Below, piece after piece: positions 32,257 to 44,241 of a stretch of 64,000 bases of DNA (position 1 is its first letter; every line of letters begins with the position of its first letter). Origin of the DNA: Omphiscola glabra. Lineage: Eukaryota > Mollusca > Gastropoda > Lymnaeidae. Below the pieces are notes generated by a model. That model was not told the DNA's origin and made no database searches. It was given only the letters and a program-made list of their open reading frames with translations. The translations under genes and the position numbers were made by a program. The stretch spans positions 24,370,899 to 24,434,898 of the forward strand of contig OZ024804.1 in NCBI GenBank assembly GCA_964017045.1, in the 5' to 3' direction.

Positions 32257-32560
32257 TCTGTACCTGACATTCAGCAATACTGTCTACCCGTAGCTGAGAT
32301 TTAGCAATACTGTCTACCTGTAGCTGAGATTTAGCAATACTGTCTACCTGTAGCTCAGATTCAGCAATACTGTCTAGCTGTAGCTCAGATTCAGCAATAC
32401 TGTCTAGCTGTAGCTCAGATTCAGCAATACTGTCTAGCTGTAGCTCAGATTTAGCAATACTGTCTACCTGTAACTGAGATTCAGCAATACTGTCTACCTG
32501 TAGCTGAGATTCAGCAATACTGTCTACCTGTAGCTCAGATTCAGCAATACTGTCTACCTT
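32257..32560. repeat. 30-bp minisatellite (GAGATTCAGCAATACTGTCT)
   Basis: Ten copies of a 30-bp unit, GAGATTCAGCAATACTGTCT plus ACCTGTAGCT. Three consecutive copies carry TAGCTGTAGCTCAGATT, a local block. Confidence 0.95.
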
Positions 32561-32910
32561 TTAAATATTTGATTTTAATTTTTCTCTATCATTTTTTGTC
32601 TACCCCAGAAGATAATGTTCACTAGTCACAACAAACACGTTGGCCGTAACAAATCATCTGTCGATAGAGTATTAGGGTGGCTTGTGAACAACGAATGGAC
32701 TTCTCCTGTCAGGTAACTTTCTTTTAAAATACCTTATCATGTACATACCTTGAAAACCTCTCACAGAACACCACAAGAATACCTCTTACATACCATCCCA
32801 AGAATACACCGTAAATACCATCCCTAGCTCGTAAATAACTATACCATCATGTATGCCTCCCAACACTAAGACACTATTGTTCGATTGCATGACAGAATAT
32901 TTTTACATAA

Positions 32911-33062
32911 TTCCCCAGAGCCAACATTCCCCAAAGCCAACATTCCCCAAAACCAACATTCCCCAAAACCAACATTCCCCAAAGCCAACATTCCGCAAAG
33001 CCAACATTCCCCAAAACCAACATTCCCGAAAGCCAACAATCCCCAAATGTAACATTCCACAA
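32911..33062. repeat. 16-bp minisatellite (GCCAACATTCCCCAAA)
   Basis: Nine copies of GCCAACATTCCCCAAA with ACCAACATT and CCGCAAA variants. Confidence 0.92.
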
Positions 33063-34002
33063 GATTTCCCTTATCAACAATATTCAACCTTTCCATTCAT
33101 CATCTTAACCCCCAACAATATTCCATCTTGCAAATCCGATCGTATTTATTCATACGTCTTACCCCTTCCCCCCCCCCCTTTTTTTTCTCTCCCTCCGACT
33201 GCCACCCTCCTAGGCATGCATACCAACTACGTAATAAGATAATTGACAATAATTTTTACTCCAAAAGTCCTTAGATTCCCTCCAGCTCCTGAGAACAAAA
33301 TTGCCCAATTTTCCCGTCCAAGAGCCCTCCACGGGCAAAAAAAAGAACAAAAAAAAAAGCAACGGGCGACTATCTGCGACCATTCCTGGCATCCGACTCA
33401 CAGACAAGACAGATCTTGGCTCTCGCATCATTTTCCTTGGCGCATTTCCCCTTCCCCCGGTTGCTCTCTCTCTCTCTCATTCTCTCTCTTTCTCTCTCTC
33501 TCTCGCGCTCTCTCTCTTGGGGGGGGGGGGGGCAGAATCTTTTGTGTTCCGTTTCTCTCTTGACATTTTCTTCTCCACATTTTAATATTTTTTCTATTAA
33601 ATATTTTGTTGATACTTTAAATTTTTTTTACATCAATCAAAACATCGAAATCAGAGATACTTGACTGTAAACAACTAAAAAAAAAATTTAAAAAAAATTT
33701 ACTAAAGAGTTTCTTACGTCTGAAGTAAAATGTTTTAGAATACACGCCAGGATAAGTCGGTGCGGATAAAGTATTTTTTCGTGTGGGAGAGGGGGATATT
33801 TAATAATTTGGATTTTCACTGTGTTACATATATAACAAAATGATGATCAATTATAAATATCCTCCTCTTTATTTTCATTCAACTATTTCAACTAATGAAA
33901 CTAACATATTTGTCCCATGCGTTAAAAAATAGAATAAATTTATGTAGCAATATTTAATGGAATATTATACGCTCCAAGGCCTGAGACTTGTAGAAGCTTC
34001 CA
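33063..34002. other. unique region with CT microsatellite and G13 run
   Basis: A (CT)n tract at about 33463-33518 runs directly into a run of about 13 G. The rest is AT-rich. The frames around it are low-complexity. Confidence 0.5.
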
Positions 34003-34170
34003 TCGGTGTCCCTTATCATGATGCCCCCTATCTTGATGCCCCTTATCTTGATACCCCCTATCATGTTGCCCCTATCATGTTGCCCCTATCATGTTGCCCC
34101 TATCATGATGCACCTATCATGATGCCCCTATCTTGATGGCCCCTATCTTGATGCCCCTTATCTTGATGCA
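34003..34170. repeat. 14-17-bp repeat (CATGATGCCCCTAT)
   Basis: Eleven or so copies of CATGATGCCCCTAT with CTTGATG, CATGTTG and extra C variants. Confidence 0.88.
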
Positions 34171-34487
34171 TTAATGAATTTATTTAACAAAATTCTTCGC
34201 CGAAAAAGAAAGTCATTGAAAAATACACATTACATAACAGACCGCACGCTAAAAAAATCCCACACGTACATATTTCTAAAATGAGCCCTCGCTCCTCCCT
34301 CCCCCCTGGTCCCTTGTTCGACTATTCCATGACGTTTCTTGCACTCAGTATCTTCTTATTTAGATTTGGTGTCATCTTAACATTTGCGACTAATGTCAAA
34401 AGACTTTCATGTTAACAAGACAGCTTGCTATGTAGGAACAAACACTTGTAAGAATCGTAAAATGTTGAGAATGGGGTAGAACGTCAC

Positions 34488-34919
34488 TGTTATGTAGATG
34501 ACGTGTTTTAAAGCACGGTTTCCTCGCTTTCCCCGTGCATGACCTCTTGTAGTCAACACATTCGAGGCCGTTTATCACGAGACTTGGAGCGTGTGTCATT
34601 ATTGTACTACTAGACAGTGCTTTGTTGTGTGTAGATATTCTTTCATTGTACAACTTTTGCTCATTAGAATTTTTATTAACACAGTACCGGTACCAGCCAA
34701 ACTTTAAGTCAATAGTTTTAATCATATTCTCTTGCTTTTGTAATTCATTGAAATTCACACATTAAAAACGTATTAACTGTAATTAGCTCTGTCTTTGAGT
34801 GTAATATTATTTGTTATTGTATTTAAACATTGGTATCGTCCTTTGTTATGGACTGTTTTTGGAACGAGCCATAGACTTTAGTAAGAGATAAAATTCCACC
34901 TTAATAACAGTCCGTAATA
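34488..34919 (+). mobile_element. LTR-like element, copy 3, promoter region deleted
   Basis: Starts TGTTATGTAGATGACGTG and ends GTCCGTAATA, flanked by TCAC (34484-34487 and 34920-34923). It is collinear with copies 1 and 2, except that the region carrying the TATA-like sequence is missing: GAGGCCGTTT joins directly to ATCACGAGAC, short repeats of T lying at the junction. It retains CAGTACCGGTAC and ATTAAAAACGTATTAACTG. No coding region beside it. Confidence 0.65.
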
Positions 34920-34947
34920 TCACTGTCACGACTTATATCCTCTAGTC

Positions 34948-35406
34948 TAGCGTTTCCAAAAGTGGAGGTTCGCGGACCGCCACTGGCCCGCGAGCTTTTT
35001 AGTTGACGATCCTCACATTACGAGACAAGACGCTGGATGAAAGTTAAAGGGCAGTCGACTTTATTGAAGGAGAATTTGGTCCAAATACGGTTATAGGCTT
35101 TTCGATGGGATATATGGGAGATATATGTTTTAGGCTAAATAGATGGTTAATGGGAGTTTTGGGATTTTGGTTAAATAGATGGTTAATGGGAGGTATGGGC
35201 TTCTGGCTAAATAGATGGTTGATGTGAGGCATAGTTGTTTCGCTAAAAGGATGATTAATGGGAGTCATAGTCTTTTTGCTAAATAGGTGGTTTATATTTG
35301 GTTCTATATTTTTTTACTCCTACTTGGGTACCCGTACGGCAGCCACACGGCTTAAGCCCACCTGGGGACCGGATTTGGCCCACGGGCCATAGTTTGAAGA
35401 CCCCTG
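34948..35406. mobile_element. possible hAT-like element with internal 36-bp array
   Basis: The left end TAGCGTTTCCAAAAGTGG, followed by GGTTCGCGGACCGCCACTGG, and the right end (reverse strand CAGGGGTCTTCAAACTATGG, then CCCGTGGGCCAAATCCGG) are both of the widespread hAT type. No target duplication is visible, so they could be two separate fragments. A 36-bp tandem array lies between them. Confidence 0.45.
35095..35290. repeat. 36-bp repeat (CTAAATAGATGGTTAATGGG)
   Basis: Five copies of a 36-bp unit with CTAAATAGATGGTTAATGGG, quite diverged. It lies within the possible hAT-like element above. Confidence 0.88.
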
Positions 35407-35552
35407 GATTAATGGCTAATTTAGGGTCTAGAGATATAGATTGAATTGTAATTGAGATATACATTTATGAATTGATAGATTCATTTCAGTTTGAAAATAT
35501 TTACGGAGGACATGACTAGGGATCAGGGGATATAACATTTCTTGTTTGATAA

Positions 35553-35650
35553 GTGATGGATGGAGTGATGGAGGAAAGTGGTGGATGGAGTGATGGAGGA
35601 AAGTGGTGGATGGAGTGATGGAGGAAAGTGGTGGATGGAGTGATGGAGGA
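35553..35650. repeat. 25-bp repeat (GGATGGAGTGATGGAGGAAA)
   Basis: Four almost perfect copies of GGATGGAGTGATGGAGGAAA plus GTGGT. Confidence 0.93.
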
Positions 35651-35689
35651 GGCTTAGATTGCAAGAAAGAATCAAATATATGATTTATT

Positions 35690-35860
35690 TTTTTTTTAAG
35701 AAAAAAAATTCCGAATGTGGGGTTCGAGTTAATGACCTTCAAATGGAATGCGCGAGATTGACGTTGAGTGCTCGGTGCCAGAGACCGGAAGTTTGTCAGA
35801 GTAATGACAGGGTACAGTTGCCATGGTAAATTATAGCCTCCGAACCACATGGCTCAGGCG
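35690..35860 (-). mobile_element. tRNA-derived SINE-like segment
   Basis: Read on the minus strand, GGCACCGAGCACTCAACG, CATTTGAAGGTCATTAAC and TCGAACCCC follow the layout of a tRNA right half, including a B-box-like AACTCGAACCCC. A T8 run, a possible polymerase III stop, comes about 12 bases later. A possible A-box (GAGCCATGTGGTT) lies about 100 bp upstream, too far for a plain tRNA. It is therefore read as a SINE, not a tRNA gene. Confidence 0.4.
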
Positions 35861-37256
35861 ATGCATCTATTTTACCCTCCCACCCCCACTGTGTGTGGCT
35901 CCACGCGTCCGCCATATTGAATTATTGTTATTGTTGGGGCACTTTATATCGGGGCGTCTGCCGCTGTGAGAAATAACATTTCTATAGCCAATGTGTGGGT
36001 GGAATGGGGGGGGGGGGTAATATTTTGCTACATTAGGACCACACGTGGCGTAACAATGACTCGCTTTCATGTAGTCTCTAAGCATTGGTTTTTTGCTCGT
36101 GGCTGATTGTTAGGTTAGAGGTTACGGGATTGTGACTATAAGAAACAATTCACAACAAAAACGTTTGTTAAACATTTAGGTCTGCCTTGTGAGGGAGACA
36201 GAAATGTCTCGATGTTGCTGTAGAGCTAACGTCGTGAGGGAGACAGAAATGTCTCGAGGCCTTGTAGGGCTAAGCTAAAAGAGTGTCATATATATGTATA
36301 TATATATCGATATATAATATATATATCGATAGATAGATATATGAAAGACTTAACAATCTGTCTACACTTTCTTGACCAACTTATTTTTCTTTTTTCTGTT
36401 TTTGTTTTGAAAAAGTTGGGATGATCAATCAGTTGAAGTTATTGTGTGAACATGCGACCTTTAAACTTGGAACGCCAAGATTGATATAATGGATGAAATG
36501 ACGTCATATGTTAGAGAGTATAGCTCTTTTTTCCGACTTCTCGTGTCTTTAATGTTGGTAAGAGTTAAATTTTGTGTCTTCCGTAATGAGAACTATTTCG
36601 TATAAGAACTAGCAGACGACCCATAACAACTTTAAAAAAACAACAACTTTGCTTCTACAACAACTGTTATATAACACTAGATATGACTCGATGTTATCTA
36701 GATTATATTGGAAATAATGTTTCCCTGCTATCTACCTGCCATTGCGGAGTCTCAACATATATAACAATCAAATTTTAAAGTATGCAACTGAATCGGTTTT
36801 TTAAATGTTTTTTTATCCTCAAAGAAAATAATATAATAATAATACATTTGTAAACATTCGGTAGTGTTCCAAGGCCTTGAAGTTTATGTTTAGGAAATAA
36901 TTAATCAGACTTTCCTTATTTGGAATGAAGAATCTATTTACGTATGTTTACGTTTAACATCATTTAGTCTTGAGACTTTTTATCTTTTATATAATATAGG
37001 CCTACCCCTTCTAATTAAACCTTAATGAAACACACACACAAACAAATATACACCTCACACACCAAATCTAAAAAGTGTAATAGCTTGTCCTTAAAGTTGC
37101 AACACAAAAATATCTAAATACCATTTTAAATATCTAAACCATAACGGATGTGAATATATTGGTTTTACCCAACCTCTTGACTCACTCATCGGAAAATCCT
37201 TAAAAAATAAATGAATTCCTTTATATAAAAAGAATCTCTTCATCAATTTTTACGTC
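35861..37256. other. unique region with minor repeats
   Basis: Two copies of GTGAGGGAGACAGAAATGTC (about 36190 and 36234), a TATATATCGATATA tract (about 36285-36345), and ACTAGCAGACGACCC near 36610 like the repeat openings at 13207 and 47385. G10 run at about 36006-36017. No gene. Confidence 0.4.
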
Positions 37257-37264
37257 CCTAACAG

Positions 37265-37397
37265 CAGCGGTGTACTTCCAAATTCGTAACAAAGGGTTCG
37301 CAGTTAGTATGTCCCCTTATGCCACAGTCAGTCAAATTTTTTATTTTGAACTAACGGTTCGCACGAACCTGACAAAACCGGCTCCAAACCACCGCTG
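37265..37397. mobile_element. 133-bp hAT-like MITE with perfect 8-bp duplication
   Basis: Terminal inverted repeats CAGCGGTG / CACCGCTG, flanked by a perfect CCTAACAG duplication (37257-37264 and 37398-37405). Inside, GGGTTCGCAGTTAG and CTAACGGTTCGC are roughly inverted. An 82-codon frame at 37270-37518 starts inside the element and runs out of it, so that frame is not a host gene. Confidence 0.85.
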
Positions 37398-37405
37398 CCT
37401 AACAG

Positions 37406-37767
37406 ACTTGGGTTGTTTGTATTTTAATTCTAACTTTCATAAAAATGTAAAAACCTTTTTCCATGAACTGCAATGTTCGCAAATTGATTTATATATATGT
37501 TTAAACATTCAGAAATAAAACCATGATCCAGATTTGTTTACAACACTGAAATGGAAAGAAAAAATTTATTTACGGTGTGTGAAATGTTTGGCTTTTGAGA
37601 GATAGTGTTATCCACAAACGAATGTTTTCACTCTCGTTCTTTCGCACCTGTAATCTATTTTCACGAATTATTTAAAATGCATTTTAAATTTAAAAAATCC
37701 CTTTTTCATAAAACGTAACATTTTCCTTCCACGCCCTTGAAAAGTATATTTAGGAAATGTTTATTCA
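37406..37767. other. unique AT-rich spacer
   Basis: No gene, repeat or element end seen. Confidence 0.4.
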
Positions 37768-39187
37768 TACATACCTATAGCCTTCTATACAACATCAGCA
37801 CACATACCTATAGCCTTCTATACAACATTGGCATACATACCTATAGCCTTCCATACAACATCGGCACACATACCTATAGCCTTCTATACAACATCGGCAC
37901 ACATACATATAGCCTTCTATACAACATTGGCATACATACATATAGCCTTCCATACAACATCGGCATACATACCTATAGCCTTCTATACAACATCGGCACA
38001 CATACCTATAGCCTTCCATACAACATCGGCATACATACATATAGCCTTCTATACAACATCGGTATACATATAGCCTTCCATACAACATCGGCACACATAC
38101 CTATAGCCTTCTATACAACATTGGCATACATACCTATAGCCTTCCATACAACATCGGCATACATACCTATAGCCTTCCATACAACATCGGCACACATACC
38201 TACAGCCTTCTATACAACATCGGCACACATACCTACAGCCTCTATACAACATCGGCACACATACCTATAGCCTTCCATACAACATCGGCACACATACATA
38301 TAGCCTTCCATACAACATCGGCACACATACCTACAGCCTTCCATACAACATCGGCATACATACGTATAGCCTTCCATGCAACATCGGCACACATACCTAT
38401 AGCCTTCTATACAACATCGGCACACATACCTACAGCCTTCTATACAACATCGGCATACATACCTATAGCCTTCTATACAACATCGGTATACATATAGCCT
38501 TCCATACAACATCGGCACACATACCTATAGCCTTCTATACAACATCGGCACACATACCTATAGCCTTCCATACAACATCGGCACACATACCTATAGCCTT
38601 CTATACAACATCGGTATACATATAGCCTTCCATACAACATCGGCACACATACCTATAGCCTTCTATACAACATCGGCACACATACCTATAGCCTTCCATA
38701 CAACATCGGCACACATACCTATAGCCTTCTATACAACATCGGTATACATATAGCCTTCCATACAACATCGGCACACATACCTATAGCCTTCCATACAACA
38801 TCGGCACACATACCTATAGCCTTCTATACAACATCGGCACACATACCTATAGCATTCTATACAACATCGGCACACATACCTATAGCCTTCCATACAACAT
38901 CGGCACACATACCTATAGCATTCTATACAACATCGGCACACATACCTATAGCCTTCCATACAACATCGGCACACATACCTATAGCCTTCCATACAACATC
39001 GGCACACATACCTATAGCCTTCTATACAACATCGGCACACATACCTATAGCATTCTATACAACATCGGCACACATACCTATAGCCTTCCATACAACATCG
39101 GCACACATACCTATAGCATTCTATACAACATCGGCACACATAACTATAGCATTCTATACAACATCGGCACACATACCTATAGCCTTT
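37768..39187. repeat. 33-bp minisatellite, about 43 copies, with 128-bp higher-order unit
   Basis: The unit contains CATACCTATAGCCTTCTATA and CAACATCGGCACA. A 29-bp short form (GGTATACATATAGCC) recurs at 38485, 38613 and 38741, exactly 128 bp apart (29 + 3 x 33), so a four-unit block was amplified. It also occurs once at 38061. Right-hand units carry TAGCATTCTATA. Eleven-codon frames are open on both strands (177 plus; 147, 102 and 99 minus) and are attributed to the repeat. Confidence 0.96.
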
Positions 39188-39809
39188 TCAGGCCCCCTTT
39201 TATTTTTACAAAGAAAAGACATTATCTAAACAGTGGATGTACGTGTCCTCTTTACCGCTCTATATACATATCTGTAACAGTAACAGATTTTGAGATACTT
39301 GATATCTGCATTAAAATGTTATCTTTCATAATGTAAATGTATTCTCACGAACTGCTAACAAACAATTTATTTGTTCATGTTATCGTCATAAATACGTGCC
39401 CGCACCTTAAATTTAAAAAAAAAAGCGAAATTTATATTTAGAAAAGATGCGATGGCCTCAGTTTCAAAGAAAATTGTCGCCCCTCTTTTCCCTTTGCCAG
39501 CGTCATCTCGTTTTTTGTCTTCTCTCGTTTTGTCTGGTTACCTATTTAAATATGTCCACAATGTGTCAACGCCCTTGAACTGCTTTTTCCATTACTGAAA
39601 CGCACATTTGTGACTTTGAATGAAAATCTAAAAATCCTTTTCCAGATTGTACAAGCATCCGATTTCAATATCTTATTGTTGAGATGAGAATGCACAAATC
39701 CTCTCACTTCCCAATGAAATCTGCTTGCAGTAAAAAGTTCTGTACATTAATTTCATCAGTTTTATAACTATATATATATATATATATATACCGATTTCCG
39801 ATAATACTG
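39188..39809. other. unique AT-rich spacer with (TA)n
   Basis: A (TA)n tract lies at about 39765-39791. No gene seen. Confidence 0.45.
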
Positions 39810-40066
39810 TAATCATCAAACACACCCTCCCATTGCTGTACTAATCAAATGCACCCTCCCATTGCTGTACCCATCAAATGCACCCTCCCATTGCTGTACT
39901 CATCAAATGCACCCTCCCATTGCTGTACTCATCAAACGCACCCTCCCATTGCTGTACCCATCAAATGCATCCTCCCATTGCTGTACTCATCACACGCACC
40001 CTCCCATTGCTGTACCCATCAAATGCACCCTCCCATTGCTGTACTAATCACACGCACCCTCCCATT
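39810..40066. repeat. 29-bp minisatellite (CCCTCCCATTGCTGTACTCA)
   Basis: Nearly nine copies of a 29-bp unit, CCCTCCCATTGCTGTACTCA plus TCAAATGCA. ACTCATCA, ACCCATCA and ACTAATCA alternate. Three overlapping plus frames are by-products. Confidence 0.95.
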
Positions 40067-41263
40067 AGGTGGCCTATTTTTGTGCTGCATTGGGCAGAAT
40101 AAGAAAGTCGCGTCGTCCCCCCCCCCCCAGCCAAAATTATTATTTATTGTCTAAAAATAAACATTAATACAACACCCCGGGATGGTACCCAACCCCTGCG
40201 CACTTTTACCACACCCTAAACTTTATTAATATAATGGCTTAAATCGCTTTTACCACACAATGATCTTAATTTTAATTTTAAAAAAAACCAATCGTTTATT
40301 TCCTTATAATTAAAAAAGATTATCTGTTTTTTTTTAAAAATTAAAATACGTCTGAAATGTTTAATCCATTTAGAGAATCGAGTTGGAGATTATGTAATGA
40401 AACTGTACCCCACTCCCACCCTCAAATAAATAAATTGAAATGTAAAAACTACAATGGTAAAATAAATAGTTCACAATTTAAAATAAAATAATAATATTTT
40501 TTTTTATACTAATTATTAATTGAAATATATTGCTTGCTCAGCATTTTCCTAGTTTTGTTTTCCATTATGAATTTAATAAATTGCACATTTTTGGAGTGAA
40601 ATCAAAATACCTATAGAACGTTAACAATACACAACTTAAAGTTTGCATGGTGTGTTAAAAAATAATTGCAATTTTAAAAAATAAACGATTATATTTATTT
40701 TACAAAGAGGGGAAAATTTCATCATTTTTTTTTCCTGACTTACTCTTAACACTGAAATTGTATTCGTTTTCAAATTAATATTATTAAAACGGTAGTATTG
40801 TGTCAGACTCCTTTATTAGGCACTTCGTCTTAGTTGGATATCCTAAAAAGCAGAACAACGGGTAGGCTCTCAAACGGTATCGTGATTCCGCCACCAAAAT
40901 TATATAATTAATTTTTCAACTGTCATCCTCAGATAAACGATTCCTTAGTTATTATATTAAATTAATTTCTCATTTAGAATTTTAACATTCTCATATAAAA
41001 GATTTAATATATTTACATATGAGCATATTTATATTTATATTTATATTTATCGCTTTCAAATTAATTCGTTTTCGGTAAAATAAAACAAAAATCACTTTAA
41101 CTGTTTTTAAGACAACCATGTCTACCATTTTCTTACTCTATGCCAACATGCGTCTGTGTGAAAGAATAATATATCAACTTAGGAGATATATGCGTTATTG
41201 GATGTTAAACTCATAAAAAATTATGCGCAAACTCACTCAATATACGAGACATTGGTTATAGCA
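40067..41263. other. strongly AT-rich unique region
   Basis: About 1.2 kb, among the most AT-rich parts of the window, with many A/T runs and a TTTATATTTATATTTATATT tract near 41030. No gene or element. Confidence 0.45.
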
Positions 41264-41640
41264 GGGGTAGTGAGAGGTGGCTATAAACTGAGCTGTAATC
41301 TGGCAGGGGTAATGGGACTTGACTATGAACTGCGCTATAATCTAGCAGGGGTAATGAGACGTGACTATGAACTGAGCTATAATCCAGCAGGGGTAATGAG
41401 ACGTGATTATGAACTGAGCTATAATCCAGCAGGGGTAATGAGACGTGACTATGAACTGAGCTATAATCTAGCAGGGGTAATGAGACGTGACTATGAACTG
41501 AGCTATAATCTAGCAGGGGTAATGAGACGTGATTATGAACTGAGCTATAATCTAGCAGGGGTAATGAGACGTGACTATGAACTGAGCTATAATCTAGCAG
41601 GGGTAATGAGACGTGACTATGAACTGACCTGTAATTTAAC
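41264..41640. repeat. 42-bp minisatellite (GACTATGAACTGAGCTATAA)
   Basis: Nine copies of a 42-bp unit with GACTATGAACTGAGCTATAA and CTAGCAGGGGTAATGAGAC. Fourteen codons per unit give a plus frame of 150 codons (from 41198), of which about 22 lie before the array. It repeats DYELSYNLAGVMRR. The first two units are the most diverged. Confidence 0.95.
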
Positions 41641-41726
41641 GGTTTTATAACATATTTGTTTTACTTAAAAACAGCTGCAGTGTGTTTCGGAAATTTTTGT
41701 GCGTATCAAACCACCGAAAAACTGCT

Positions 41727-41852
41727 GGTGTGTACACACTCATCAACTTTTGTGTGTACGCACTTATTAACTGTTGCGTGTACACACTCATCAAACTGTT
41801 GTGTATACACACTCATCAACTGCTGGTGTGTACACACTCATGAACTGTTGAA
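41727..41852. repeat. about 25-bp repeat (GTGTACACACTCATCAACTG)
   Basis: Five copies of GTGTACACACTCATCAACTG with small length differences (TTG, CTG or GTTG linker). GTGTACAC is palindromic in each unit. Confidence 0.88.
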
Positions 41853-42332
41853 AATCGCGTTTGAACTTCAAAATAATTTATAACACTATTTATTTTATAC
41901 TTGAAGTTACACTACTCTTATCGTGTAAATTAATTTGGAAATTATAAACGAAATTCTTATGTTTCAATTGTGTGAAAAGAAATGTAAAAAAAAAAAAGTC
42001 ATTGTTACCGAACTATTCAATGTTGTCCAGATGCAAAGATAGCGTAACATTTTTATCTTTGATATTTTTACTTTAATTTGAGCAGTCAACGTTTTGTTTT
42101 TCTTTTAAAAGATATTTAATGAAAAGAAAAATAGTCGTCATAGGATGCAAAGAAAAAAAAATTATGGCTGCGTCTGAGCTCAATTATCAGCGCGAGCAGA
42201 AATTGCTCTGGGTGGATGCTCTGGGCCCTACAAGACGGGACGCCGTTTGCTGAACTAAATACCGGCACGTGCAGGTGTGTGGCGGGAAGAGTTTGTCTTA
42301 GCGGGGTGCACCAGCGTCAGCTAAACTGGCAA
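41853..42332. other. unique spacer
   Basis: AT-rich until about 42165, then more balanced. No gene. Confidence 0.4.
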
Positions 42333-42560
42333 TCGGTGAGTGTGAGGAGAGTTTGTTGGTGGGGTAGGAAATGTGCGGGGGGGAGGAGAGTTGGTTGGTG
42401 GAGTATGAAGTTTGTAAGGGGAGGAGAGTTGGTTGGTGGGGTAGGAAGTGTGTGGGGGGAGGAGAGTTGGTTGGTGGGGTAGAAAGTGTGTGGGGGAGGA
42501 GAGAAGAGTTGGTTGGTGGGTAAGGATGTGTGTATGGGTGAGAGTGAGAGTTGGATTTTG
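42333..42560. repeat. about 36-bp G/T-rich repeat (GGAGAGTTGGTTGGTGGGGT)
   Basis: Six copies of GGAGAGTTGGTTGGTGGGGT with a variable AGGAAGTGTGTGGGG spacer. Length varies by a few bases, mainly in G-runs. Confidence 0.88.
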
Positions 42561-42694
42561 TGTGGTGGAGTGAGCGTTGTGTGGGTAAACGAATGTTCTG
42601 CAAAGGGGGGGGGGGGAGAAACTATTGTGTGGGATAGGGAATTTTGTGTGGGAATGATTAACGGTGAGGATAGTGGTCTTAAGTCGAATGGATT

Positions 42695-42845
42695 GTGTGT
42701 CTTTTTAACTGTGTGTCTTTGTGACTGTGTGTCTGTGTGTCTTTGCGACTGTGTGTCTTTGTGACTCTGTGTCTGTGTGTCTTTTTGACTGTGTCTGTGT
42801 GTCTTTGTGACTGTGTGTCTGTGTGTCTTGTGACTGTGTGTGATC
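42695..42845. repeat. GTGTGTCTTTGTGACT-type low-complexity repeat
   Basis: A GT-rich tract mixing CTGTGTGTCTTTGTGA and CTGTGTGTCTGTGTGT blocks of 18-38 bp. Confidence 0.85.
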
Positions 42846-42887
42846 TCATTGAAATGAAAAATTTAACTCGTCACAATTTCAGGGTTA

Positions 42888-43155
42888 CACCACCATAAAT
42901 GTCTGAGACAGCTAAACCACCATAAAGGTCTGAGACAGCTAAACCACCATAAAGGTCTGAGACAGCTACACTAAATAAAGGTCTGAGACAGCTACACCAC
43001 CATAAAGGTCTGAGACAGCTACACCACCATAAAGGTCTGAGACAGCTACACTAAATAAAGGTCTGAGACAGCTACACCACCATAAAGGTCTGAGACAACT
43101 ACACCACCATAAAGGTCTGAGACAGCTACACCACCATAAAGGTCTGAGACTATAT
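42888..43155. repeat. 27-bp minisatellite (CACCATAAAGGTCTGAGACA)
   Basis: Ten copies of a 27-bp unit, CACCATAAAGGTCTGAGACA plus GCTACAC. Two copies carry the 1-bp-shorter CACTAAATAAAGG form, 108 bp (four units) apart. Confidence 0.94.
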
Positions 43156-44233
43156 ACGCTGAATAAATTAATCTCACAAAAGATATTTTCTTGACTATAG
43201 AAAGCTTGACGCCCCACTCCCCGCCCCATTGACCCACAACCCCCCACACCCACACACCCCGCCAACACTTTTTTTAAAGCCATTATCATCCAACTTATCA
43301 TGAAGTGGCCAGGAAGCTAATTGACCTTAGACCTAGTGATTGCCCGAGTAAAATAATCAACCTTTGACCTTCGTCTGTTTGATGACTCGACGGCGCTCAA
43401 GACTTGAGAAGCTTCCAGAAAACAAAAGGGAGGGCGGGGTGGGGTGGGGGCGGGGGTGGCGGCCATGAGAGGATCTTGACAATCGAAAGCCCAAGGAACA
43501 AGGATCGATAACTGCTTACTGGCTTGTGCTATACAATGTCTTTGTTTCCTTAGGGTGGTTTCCCCCTGAAGGCCATGGCTATTTTATTTTTTTTACAAAA
43601 GGAAAGAAGAAGACAAAAAATGCTAACAACTTCGTAAGTGGTTTGGATCTAATAATTGTCGTCAAATGATCCCATCTTGGAGAGCCAGAGCCGTGGGACA
43701 AGTTGCCTGGTTTTACGGCGCCCGCTGCCACCAAAGTTATTCCCTGGCACTCCAATCCCGATCGAAGAGGCCGTTAAAAAAGCTCCGAAAGTAGATTCCG
43801 CAACCCCACCCCCCCACCCCACACACACACACAACCACCACGCGCGTTCAAAGACGAGTACGTACAATTGCCCGGAAATTAGCGATAGGCAAATTGGTTT
43901 ATCTCTTCGCCAAGGGAGAGATCACCCTTAGCCGGCTCTGTGGGGAATGACGTCCAACCGTTTGGGGGTGCAGAGGGGGGGAGAGAGAAAAGAAAGAACA
44001 AAACTCAACGAATAAACAATTTAAAGTTAAAGGAATTTTTGTTTGAAACAAATCTATCTTCAGCCAATATCCTAATTTTTTAATTTTTTTTTTTTTGATA
44101 CCATAGACGAAAGAATTTTAGCAATGACAATCAAGCAAGAGAATCTAAAAAAAAATAAATGTCGTGATTTCGTGGCCGCGTCTTTAAAATAGAGTAAAAT
44201 AGAAATCAGCTGTTCTTGTTCAAACAAATGTAT
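43156..44233. other. unique region
   Basis: Contains C-rich (43210-43265) and G-rich (43430-43460) tracts. A 91-codon plus frame at 43656-43931 and a minus frame over it have no recognised domain. No gene called. Confidence 0.4.
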
Positions 44234-44241
44234 TTGAGACT

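Noticed and set aside
35690..35860. Functional tRNA gene
   Set aside because: The right half resembles a tRNA, but the possible A-box is about 100 bp upstream and no cloverleaf with an acceptor stem can be drawn; a SINE relic fits better.
37737..39172. Cysteine/tyrosine-rich repeat peptides (RYVCRCCMEGY type) as secreted toxins or conotoxin-like genes
   Set aside because: The pattern comes from a 33-bp tandem repeat read on the minus strand; no signal peptide or mature-peptide layout, and the plus strand is equally open.
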